From Phenylobacterium sp. CCH9-H3 (GTDB lineage Bacteria > Pseudomonadota > Alphaproteobacteria > Caulobacterales > Caulobacteraceae), in NCBI RefSeq assembly GCF_001557235.1, contig NZ_LSJI01000262.1, positions 1 through 20,062 on the forward strand: a DNA stretch of 20,062 bases. The letters run 5' to 3'. Numbering within the stretch: position 1 is the stretch's first letter; every line of letters begins with the position of its first letter. The notes beneath the pieces were generated by a model. The model saw nothing but the letters and a program-made list of their open reading frames with translations, was not told the origin of the DNA and searched no databases. Of the stretch, positions 1 to 5,101 are shown piece by piece. Made by a program: the position numbers and the translations under genes.

Positions 1-282
1 GACCCGCCCCGCCTCCACATCAAGGGTCTGCACGACCCCGACCCCCACTACATCGCTCATCTTGAAGGGGGCCTGTGGCGGGGGCGGCGGACTGCGCACA
101 TGCGTCGACGGACGGCTCGGCGCCCGGGAGACCGGCGGTGGGCGCCCCTGGCCGGGGCGACCATTTGTGCCGCGGCCGTATTGGGCGAGGGCCGGAGTCG
201 CCGCCATGAGCGCCACCAGCAGGAGGGGGGCGACCGAGTGCCGAGTGGGCGCCGCGATCGACGGGATCGGGAGGCGGATCAT
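1..282 (-). CDS. Proline-rich exported protein, N-terminal part (runs off the window)
   Basis: Partial gene. The frame is open from an ATG at 282 to the window edge (94 codons visible), so the C-terminus and any domain are missing. The first ~34 residues read as a Sec signal peptide: an N-terminal stretch with Arg and His, a hydrophobic core (APLLLVALMAATPALA) and an Ala-x-Ala cleavage site before QYGRG. The mature part is low-complexity and Pro/Arg/Gly rich, with a run of five prolines near residues 73-77, and then turns into a more ordinary sequence (KMSDVVGVGVVQTLDVEAG). Its ATG overlaps the TGA of the upstream lipoprotein gene (ATGA), which suggests translational coupling. I do not recognise the family. 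It is probably a periplasmic or envelope protein. Confidence 0.6.
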   Translation of the reverse strand, partial: MIRLPIPSIAAPTRHSVAPLLLVALMAATPALAQYGRGTNGRPGQGRPPPVSRAPSRPSTHVRSPPPPPQAPFKMSDVVGVGVVQTLDVEAGRV

Positions 283-878
283 GACGTCGCCGCAGGCCGC
301 CGGATGAGCGGCTCTAGGTTCTGCTGGACCGTGCGGGCGTCGAAGGCGCGCGGATCGCCGGCTGGCTTCACGCCCCGCCGCAGCAGGATTTCCGCCGTGG
401 CCGTGAACCGCTCGACGGTGCGGACATCGAGCCCACTGGCCCACCCCGGATAGAGGCCCCCGCCGGGACCGAAGCCGTGCAACCCCGCATGTCCGAGTCC
501 GTGGCGGCCGCCGTGCCCCAGTCCGTGGCCGAACCCGTGGCCCCAGCCCCCGAAGGCCGAAACGCCCCCGTAGGCGCTGACGGCGGAGGCGTAGGCCTTG
601 CGGTCTGTGGCCCGGTCGGCGAGCTCGAACCAGTCATACCCGCGCGCGAGGGTGAGCTCTGCGGCCCGATAGAGCAGTCCCACCTCCACGGTCTCGCGGG
701 AGGTAAGGGTGTTGCCGGCAAAGGAGACGCGGAGACGGTCGGGCTCCACCTGGGTGTCCGTGTAGCCGCCGCTCACCGGCCCACGGCTGACCTGCGGCTG
801 ATAGGGGGTGACCGTGGCGCAGCTCGCGAGCAGCGCGGCGCCGGCCACAAGCGAGAGAAGTCGAAGAGGGTGTGTCAT
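279..878 (-). CDS. CC0125/CC1285-type lipoprotein with a Gly/His-rich loop
   Basis: A 199-residue lipoprotein of unknown function. Residues 1-20 form a lipoprotein signal with lipobox LLASC, so Cys20 would be acylated. The body has the blocks I associate with the Caulobacter CC0125/CC1285 family: SGGYTDTQVEPDRLRVSF near 36-53, LTSRETVEVGLLYRAAELT near 58-76, GYDWFELADRATDRK near 80-94, and TVERFTATAEILLRRG plus DPRAFDARTVQQNL in the last 45 residues. Between them, residues about 108-146 are a Gly/His-rich insert with repeated GHG units that could bind metal. That is inference; other family members as I recall have a Gly/Tyr/Trp-rich loop there. A longer frame exists upstream, but the lipobox fixes the start at 878. 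It is followed by a coupled gene (ATGA) and lies 58 bases after the zinc-ribbon gene. Confidence 0.8.
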   Translation of the reverse strand: MTHPLRLLSLVAGAALLASCATVTPYQPQVSRGPVSGGYTDTQVEPDRLRVSFAGNTLTSRETVEVGLLYRAAELTLARGYDWFELADRATDRKAYASAVSAYGGVSAFGGWGHGFGHGLGHGGRHGLGHAGLHGFGPGGGLYPGWASGLDVRTVERFTATAEILLRRGVKPAGDPRAFDARTVQQNLEPLIRRPAATS

Positions 879-936
879 GTTGCGTCTCCGCGCTGGCGCG
901 GAGCTCCTGTGGAGGGGGACTGAGGACGGGCGGGTG

Positions 937-1248
937 TCAGTCGAAGACATCGAAGATGCTCCGACGGCGGCCATGCTTGCCGTAGCCGCCGCCATGACCG
1001 CCGCCGTGGCTGTCGCGGCCCCGGTCGTGATCGCCATGGCCGCCACGGCGCGAGTCATACCGCTCCGGCGGGGGCTGTCGCGCCACCGGCGCCACGTCGG
1101 CCTCGGCGCGGGCGTCGGCTAGGAGCTTCTCAAGCTCGCCGCGATCCAGCCAGACGCCCCGGCAGGTGGGGCACATGTCGAACTGAACGCCATCGCGGGC
1201 GATGACCTCCATCGCGGCGTTGTCGTTGGGACACATCATCAAGGGCAT
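937..1248 (-). CDS. Zinc-ribbon (zf-TFIIB family) protein with His/Gly-rich tail
   Basis: A 103-residue cytoplasmic protein. The first ~45 residues carry the zf-TFIIB-type zinc-ribbon pattern: MMCPNDN (Cys6, where the second position of the usual CxxC is Asp9), then DMCPTCRGVWLDRGELEKLL with Cys26 and Cys29. The C-terminal half is low-complexity, with GGHG, DHD and RGR repeats, and ends in the acidic-aromatic tail SIFDVFD typical of this family. Function is unknown; such proteins are assumed to bind zinc. The start at 1248 is supported by GGAGG four bases upstream, and the longer frame from 1413 overlaps mgtC. It lies 43 bases after mgtC and before the lipoprotein gene on the same strand, so co-transcription is likely. 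Confidence 0.85.
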   Translation of the reverse strand: MPLMMCPNDNAAMEVIARDGVQFDMCPTCRGVWLDRGELEKLLADARAEADVAPVARQPPPERYDSRRGGHGDHDRGRDSHGGGHGGGYGKHGRRRSIFDVFD

Positions 1249-1291
1249 GGAGCCTCCAGGCGCCGAGGCGCGTTGCACGGGTTGGGGGACG

Positions 1292-1774
1292 TCACCGCGG
1301 GGTCTCCGCAGCGTCGGCGGGGTCGCGCTGGGCGAACTTTTTGATGGGCTTGAGGCCACGCATGGTGAGGAAGGCGGCGAAAGCCAGGATGGCGGCGATG
1401 TCGAACAGGCCATAGCCCACCGCCGCGCCGATCGCGCCCGTCACCCATAGGCCCGCCGCCGTGGCGGTGCCGTCCGCATGGCCGCGGTACTTCAGGATCG
1501 CTCCGCCACCGATGAAGCCGACGCCGGTGATCAGGCCCTCCATGACCCGGCCTTGGGCCTCGCTCTCGCGCCCCAGCACGCTGACCGCCACGATCACGAA
1601 GCCGCAGGCCGCCATGGCCACCAGCGGAAAAGTCCGCAGCCCGGCACTGCGTTCGTGACGTTCGTTGTAGAGGCCGATCGGCAGGGCCAGGAGGAAAGCC
1701 AGGCCCAGATCGGCCAAGTGGCGCACGACCGCGCCCGGATCGGCGAGGCCCCAGGCGGAGAGCCAATCAACCAT
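1292..1774 (-). CDS. mgtC: MgtC/SapB family membrane protein
   Basis: A 160-residue inner-membrane protein of the MgtC/SapB family. Family members are linked to growth at low Mg2+, acid tolerance and control of ATP synthase or Mg transport; the exact role here is unknown. Seen directly: four to five hydrophobic segments, the family blocks IGLYNERHERSAGLRT (33-48), GLITGVGFIGGGAILKYRG (80-98) and GTATAAGLWVTGAIGAAVG (102-120). A short basic tail (KPIKKFAQRDPADAAE) lies in the cytoplasm by prediction. Length is that of short MgtC homologues lacking the C-terminal ACT-like domain of Salmonella MgtC. It starts 36 bases after flgC and is followed closely by the zinc-ribbon gene. No clear ribosome binding site precedes the ATG, so the start is only the first ATG of a well-conserved frame. 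Confidence 0.85.
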   Translation of the reverse strand: MVDWLSAWGLADPGAVVRHLADLGLAFLLALPIGLYNERHERSAGLRTFPLVAMAACGFVIVAVSVLGRESEAQGRVMEGLITGVGFIGGGAILKYRGHADGTATAAGLWVTGAIGAAVGYGLFDIAAILAFAAFLTMRGLKPIKKFAQRDPADAAETPR

Positions 1775-1810
1775 GGGCGGACCGCCGGTCAGACCTTTTC
1801 GGGGGCGGTT

Positions 1811-2230
1811 TCACTTGGACTGCAGCAGGCGCATGGTGCTCTGCTCCATCGCGTGGGAGGTGTCGATGACGTTGAGGTTGGCCTCGTAGGCGCGCTGCGC
1901 CGCCTTGAAGTCGAGGGACTCGACTAGGGTCTCGACATTCGAGAGTGTCACGTAGCCGCTCGGATCTGCGGCCGGATGGCCCGGGCTGTACTCCTTCTTG
2001 AACGCCGTCGGATCGGGTTCGGTCCGGACCAGCTGGACGCTCATGGACCCATCCTCCAGCTTGAGCGGCGCGAAGATCGGCATCTGGCGTCGGTAGGGGT
2101 CGCCGCCCGGGGTGGGAGCGGTGGTCTGAGAGTTCGCGATATTCTCCGCGATGATCCGCATCCGCGCCTGTTGGGCGCGGAGCGCCATCGCCGCGATCGC
2201 CATCGGACCGCCTTCACCAACCTTGGTCAT
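1811..2230 (-). CDS. flgC: Orphan FlgC-like flagellar rod protein
   Basis: A 139-residue protein of the flagellar proximal-rod family FlgC, which polymerises in the periplasm between the MS ring and distal rod. The N-terminal rod signature is clear (ARMRIIAENIANSQTTAP, 22-39), as are the FlgC blocks GGDPYRRQMPIFAPL (42-56) and KKEYSPGHPAADPSGYV (78-94) and the C-terminal AAQRAYEANLNVIDTSHAM. It diverges in places: the usual PNV reads SNV, the usual Met-rich EMVDM block reads LVESLDF, and the C-terminus ends LLQSK. No flgB, fliE or other flagellar gene is nearby, so it may be a second copy or a repurposed rod-like protein. The start at 2230 is supported by AGGAG six bases upstream, and the ATG overlaps the stop of a small frame ahead (ATGA). 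Confidence 0.85.
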   Translation of the reverse strand: MTKVGEGGPMAIAAMALRAQQARMRIIAENIANSQTTAPTPGGDPYRRQMPIFAPLKLEDGSMSVQLVRTEPDPTAFKKEYSPGHPAADPSGYVTLSNVETLVESLDFKAAQRAYEANLNVIDTSHAMEQSTMRLLQSK

Positions 2231-2478
2231 GAGCAACTCCTGGGGTGTCGTCCTCTCGGACTCGGCTCAAATGGGAGGTTGGGGGCGCCGCCGGTAATGA
2301 CGCGCCACCGTCGGGTGATCGGCGGGGCGCATTCGGGACGGGGACCGGCCCGCCCGCCGCCGGCGCGGCCAGGGGCGGTCGGCTCGAGCAGCAGGGTGGC
2401 CTCTTGGGGCGCCGATGCGCCGAGGTCGGGGGCGCCCCAGGCCAGACCAAGCGCGAGCGCCGCGACGCTCGCCGACAT
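2227..2478 (-). CDS. Possible small exported protein coupled to flgC
   Basis: An 83-codon frame whose TGA overlaps the flgC ATG (ATGA). Residues 1-23 resemble a signal-peptide core (MSASVAALALGLAWGAPDLG, then ASA before PQ), though the N-terminus has no positive charge and no Shine-Dalgarno sequence precedes the ATG. By a rough hand count about 85% of the third positions in the first 68 codons are G or C, higher than at the second position, which fits coding. The last ~20 residues lose that bias and look random. I recognise no family. It could be a real secreted peptide expressed with flgC, or chance in very GC-rich DNA. Confidence 0.35.
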   Translation of the reverse strand: MSASVAALALGLAWGAPDLGASAPQEATLLLEPTAPGRAGGGRAGPRPECAPPITRRWRVITGGAPNLPFEPSPRGRHPRSCS

Positions 2479-2539
2479 CCGTAGGCGCTGCCTGAGCGGT
2501 CCGCGGCACGGGTATGGCGGGCGCTCCTGCGCTGGACTG

Positions 2540-2586
2540 CGGCGAAAGGGCCGCCCTTAAGCGAGGCCCCGGCGCCCCTTTCGCCG
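2540..2586. repeat. Perfect 11-bp inverted repeat, 25-base loop
   Basis: The arms are CGGCGAAAGGG at 2540-2550 and CCCTTTCGCCG at 2576-2586. The right arm is extended by further G/C-rich bases that do not pair. There is no run of T after either arm, so it does not look like a simple intrinsic terminator. It could be an mRNA stem-loop or a protein-binding site ahead of the flgC group. Confidence 0.6.
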
Positions 2587-2687
2587 CGCCGGCCCCGCCG
2601 GCAAAGCCCTCTCGAGGCGGGCTGCTTGCAGTTGACTCCTCCTCCGCGGGCCGGGGTCACCCCTTGCGAAAGAAGGCCTAATGGTGT

Positions 2688-2724
2688 GCGCCGGCATGGG
2701 CGGCTTTCGCCGTCATGCCGGCGC
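2688..2724. repeat. Perfect 11-bp inverted repeat with nested hairpin
   Basis: The outer arms are GCGCCGGCATG at 2688-2698 and CATGCCGGCGC at 2714-2724. The 15-base loop itself can fold, with GGCG at 2699-2702 pairing with CGCC at 2708-2711. The arms share the core CGCCGGC with the repeat at 2818-2850, which suggests a REP-like intergenic element family. Confidence 0.65.
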
Positions 2725-2817
2725 GTCCGGTCGCCTCCGTGATGGGTGGGGGGCGACGACCGGAACCGACATTCGAGGTGGGCCCCTCGAACGGAAGGAG
2801 GACGGGGAAAAGGGTAA

Positions 2818-2850
2818 CGCCGGCGTGGCGTCGGGAGTGACACGCCGGCG
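2818..2850. repeat. Perfect 10-bp inverted repeat, 13-base loop
   Basis: The arms are CGCCGGCGTG at 2818-2827 and CACGCCGGCG at 2841-2850. The half-site differs from that of the element at 2688-2724 by one base (CGCCGGCATG against CGCCGGCGTG), and the loops are unrelated. This is the pattern expected of dispersed REP-type palindromes. Confidence 0.65.
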
Positions 2851-3055
2851 CACCCAGCCAGGCCTGGCGAATAGGCAACGACCTGGTTGGACTGCGCTGC
2901 GCCGCCCGGTGGAGTTCGGTAGCGGAGAATGGTGCGATGCACGACGCAGCGCCGGACACCCAGGGGTGGGCGGCACGAGAAGCGACCGCGCAACACGGCC
3001 TGCGGCGACTGTCGGGGCACAGCTTTGACATCCCTCTGCGAACAAGACCAAGGCG

Positions 3056-3071
3056 ACGCCCGAAGGGGCGC
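3056..3071 (-). terminator. Possible terminator after the CxxC protein gene
   Basis: A compact hairpin on the minus strand: GCGCCC, loop CTTC, GGGCGT (six pairs including one G-U). It begins 12 bases past the stop at 3083. The sequence after it has scattered T residues (CGCCTTGGTCTTGTTC) but no true T-run, so termination here is only plausible. Confidence 0.35.
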
Positions 3072-3082
3072 TCAGGCTTGGC

Positions 3083-3520
3083 TCAGGCGCGAGGGGGACG
3101 CTCCAGGCGGTCAGGCTCGACCGGCGGCGGCGGCAGGGCGAATTCTGAGCGCCAACGCAAGGGCTGACGCGCCACCGTCTCGGCGACCTGGATGTCGGCC
3201 GGCATCGGGGCCATGTGGCCCGCGCAGCCGCCGCAGGTCCGGGCGGGCGCCGTGATCGGAGCCCCGACATCGTCCGGTCCGCCGACGGGCGGAGCTTGGA
3301 CCGAGGTTTGCAGACCCGCCCCCTGCGTCTGTTCGACACCGACGTCCGCCGCCGACGGGCCGGCATGCGCCAGCGGGCCACAGGAGAGGCAGGTGCCCAG
3401 CAGGCAGAGCGCGAAGACCGGTGTGAGCAGAAGCCGCAGCCACCCGTTCGCCGTCGGGCGCGACGACCGGCGCGTCCGCCAATGCGGAGCTCCTCGCGTC
3501 GTGACCGAAGCTTCGAACAT
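3083..3520 (-). CDS. Small membrane-anchored CxxC protein, DUF2946-like
   Basis: A 145-residue protein of unknown function. A basic N-terminus (residues 8-25) precedes one hydrophobic segment (WLRLLLTPVFALCLLGTCLSC, residues 27-47), which may be a membrane anchor or an uncleaved signal; the rest would be periplasmic. The mature part is Ala/Pro-rich, carries TCGGCAGHMAP (Cys96 and Cys99 as CxxC, plus His) and ends in PPPPVEPDRLERPPRA. CxxC followed by a Pro-rich C-terminal tail resembles the DUF2946 family, whose genes often sit next to metal transporters; this is resemblance, not proof. The ATG at 3520 is preferred to a TTG at 3574 because it places the basic region and membrane segment normally, although no ribosome binding site is clear. 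It lies 137 bases after the anchor gene, across the czcA remnant. Confidence 0.6.
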   Translation of the reverse strand: MFEASVTTRGAPHWRTRRSSRPTANGWLRLLLTPVFALCLLGTCLSCGPLAHAGPSAADVGVEQTQGAGLQTSVQAPPVGGPDDVGAPITAPARTCGGCAGHMAPMPADIQVAETVARQPLRWRSEFALPPPPVEPDRLERPPRA

Positions 3521-3551
3521 GGTGGGGATAGTGCCTGCATTCTCGCGCTTC

Positions 3552-3657
3552 GGGAAGCACGATCGCGTCGCCAACCCGCGCAGCGGGGCGGGCCGAAGCC
3601 CCCGATCGCCACGTTGGCGAGCGGCCGTTGGATCTCCGGCCCGAAGTAGCCCGCCGA
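3552..3657 (-). pseudogene. Decayed fragment of a czcA-type RND pump gene
   Basis: Directly after the stop of the anchor gene, and in the same frame, the minus strand reads GYFGPEIQRPLANVAIGG (3598-3651). This matches the C-terminal CzcA block [17 protein letters not shown] of the intact gene in this window. At the DNA level, 26 of 30 bases at 3601-3630 match 8591-8620 by eye. After the Gly-Gly pair the frame is lost, but a shifted frame at 3552-3563 reads IVLP, matching the LVLP that follows in CzcA. Spacing is 34 bases instead of 27, so an indel is implied. The rest of the gene is gone. This looks like the residue of a second czcA copy that once adjoined this hupE-anchor pair. A chance match is unlikely over this length. 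Confidence 0.7.
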
Positions 3658-4308
3658 TCAGGACTCCGGCCGCGCCTGCGCCGCCGGGACGTTGGCGACG
3701 ACGCCCCCTTCGTTGCCCGGCTGGCCCGACGGGATCAGGTCGTAGAACCCCGACAGCCGCAGGCGGACCACCACCGGCTTGTCGCTGGAGTTGGAGAACT
3801 GCCAGCCCTGGATGCCGTCGAAGGGCGCGGTCAGCGCGCCCTGTTGCTTCAACCCGAACGCCTGCCGGTAGGTCGCCACCGACATGGCCTCGCCGGGCTT
3901 GGGCGTGGTGTGGCCGTGCTGGTCGAAGTGGAAGTCGCGCGGTTCGCTCGTCCCGACCACCTCCCAGGCATAGATCAGGGTGGCGTCCTTCTTCATCCTG
4001 ACCTTGTACTCCAGTTCGGACTTGTCGGCGCCGGCCATGAAGTCGCCCAGCGGGATCTCGATCACGTCGCTACGGAAGGCCACGTCGTATTCCCGCGCGC
4101 GGGCCGCGCCCTGGCTGGTGTCGACCTTCTGATCTTCGGGGGCCCAGAGCCGCGAAAGGCCGGAGAGCTCGCCGACGCCGAGCGGGTCGCGGTTGAACTC
4201 GGCCGGCAGCACGGCGCCCAGGACGATCAGCGTCCCGACGATCAGGGACCCGAGCGTGGCCGCGATCAGCTGGCCCTTGGCCATCGGCCGGGTGGATTGC
4301 TCGCTCAT
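3658..4308 (-). CDS. Membrane-anchored periplasmic partner of HupE (copy 1)
   Basis: A 216-residue protein of the group annotated only as 'transmembrane anchor protein', usually found beside hupE in metal-resistance loci. A short cytoplasmic N-terminus is followed by one membrane segment (about residues 13-36, ending VLGAVLPAEF), then a periplasmic domain. Blocks shared with copy 2 (7001-7633): VLPAE..DP..VG...GL just after the membrane, FHFDQHGH (126-133) against INFDTHAD, and GIQGWQFSN (165-173) against GSHGWFWRN, then hydrophobic strands ending GFYDLI. The clustered His and Asp suggest metal binding; this is inference. The last ~25 residues are a Gly/Ala/Pro-rich extension absent from copy 2. 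The ATG overlaps the hupE stop (ATGA), so the two are translationally coupled. Confidence 0.8.
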   Translation of the reverse strand: MSEQSTRPMAKGQLIAATLGSLIVGTLIVLGAVLPAEFNRDPLGVGELSGLSRLWAPEDQKVDTSQGAARAREYDVAFRSDVIEIPLGDFMAGADKSELEYKVRMKKDATLIYAWEVVGTSEPRDFHFDQHGHTTPKPGEAMSVATYRQAFGLKQQGALTAPFDGIQGWQFSNSSDKPVVVRLRLSGFYDLIPSGQPGNEGGVVANVPAAQARPES

Positions 4309-5021
4309 GTCACCGCTCCGCCGAAGATGAAGCCCGCCAGTTGTTGGCCGGCAAGCATAACGCCCGCCAGCATCAGCAGCACGTTGGCGCCCGCCGCCGT
4401 CCGTTCGAACAGGGCCGTGCGCCGCCAGAGCGTCATGGCCAAGAGGATCAGGCTGAGCGCCAGGATCTGACCGATCTCGACGCCGATGTTGAACGACACC
4501 AGGTTCACCAGCAGCCCCTCGGGATTGAGGTCCAGCGCCTGCAGCTTGGTGGCCAGGCCGAAGCCGTGGATCAGGCCGAAGCCCAGCACCGCCGCCCGCG
4601 TGTCGGGCTGGACGCCGAACAGCGTCCGGAAGCCGCCCAGGTTGTCGAAGGCCTTGTAGGCCACGGACAGCCCGATCACCGCGTCCACGAGGTGCGGATC
4701 GACGTGCAGGTCGAAGAACACGCCGGCCAGCAGCGTGATCGAGTGGCCCAGCGAGAACAGGCTGACGTACAGCGCGATCTGCCGGAGCCGGAACAGGAAG
4801 AAGATCACGCCGACCAGGAACAGCAGGTGGTCGTAGCCGGTCACCATGTGCTTGGCGCCGAGATAGGCGAAGGGGATCGGGTCGGGCCCGCGCGTGGCGG
4901 CGACGAACGCCGCGTCGGTCCCGCCGATGTTGTGCGCCAGCGCCGCCCCGGCCCAGGCCAGGCCGGTCAGGATCATCAGCACGGCGCAACTCGTACGCAC
5001 GCCGGTTCGCGGGCTCTTCAT
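4305..5021 (-). CDS. hupE: HupE/UreJ family metal transporter (copy 1)
   Basis: A 238-residue inner-membrane protein of the HupE/UreJ family, whose characterised members import Ni2+ or Co2+; substrate and direction here are unknown. Residues 1-29 are a signal peptide (TGLAWAGAALA), leaving a mature N-terminus that starts with His (HNIGG). The family signature AKHMVTGYDHLLFL (56-69) supplies His58, Asp64 and His65. Further conserved polar membrane residues are in SLGHSITLL, LVDAVIGLSVAYKA, IHGFGLATKL and FNIGVEIGQ. About six membrane segments are visible. ATG 5021 is preferred over upstream starts because it gives a normal signal peptide and has CAGGG just ahead. It begins 80 bases after the MFS exporter gene and is coupled to the anchor gene by ATGA. 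It is clearly paralogous to 7647-8366. Confidence 0.87.
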   Translation of the reverse strand: MKSPRTGVRTSCAVLMILTGLAWAGAALAHNIGGTDAAFVAATRGPDPIPFAYLGAKHMVTGYDHLLFLVGVIFFLFRLRQIALYVSLFSLGHSITLLAGVFFDLHVDPHLVDAVIGLSVAYKAFDNLGGFRTLFGVQPDTRAAVLGFGLIHGFGLATKLQALDLNPEGLLVNLVSFNIGVEIGQILALSLILLAMTLWRRTALFERTAAGANVLLMLAGVMLAGQQLAGFIFGGAVT

Positions 5022-5101
5022 AGAGCCCTGGCTAGCACGGGGCGCGGCGTGCGCCCGTTTCATTACGGTTACGGTTACGCGATGGCGCATCGATCCTCGT
5101 G

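Larger units (their letters stand above)
2479..3082. other. 604-base stretch without a convincing gene, rich in inverted repeats
   Basis: Several frames are open on both strands, but their translations are Arg/Pro/Ala-rich with no recognisable motif, signal or membrane segment, and none keeps a coding third-position bias. The stretch holds three long perfect inverted repeats (listed separately at 2540-2586, 2688-2724 and 2818-2850) and a hairpin at 3056-3071 just after the CxxC protein gene. I see no tRNA, rRNA or known riboswitch core. It separates the end of the metal cluster from the flgC group, so any promoter for flgC would lie here. Confidence 0.5.

Noticed and set aside
2214..3020. 268-codon minus-strand frame across the repeat-rich gap and flgC start
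   Set aside because: Arg/Pro/Ser-rich translation, no motif, runs through inverted repeats and over the flgC start in another frame.
2479..3082. Riboswitch or CRISPR in the repeat-rich gap
   Set aside because: The repeats are inverted and not evenly spaced direct repeats, and no conserved riboswitch core was found by eye.
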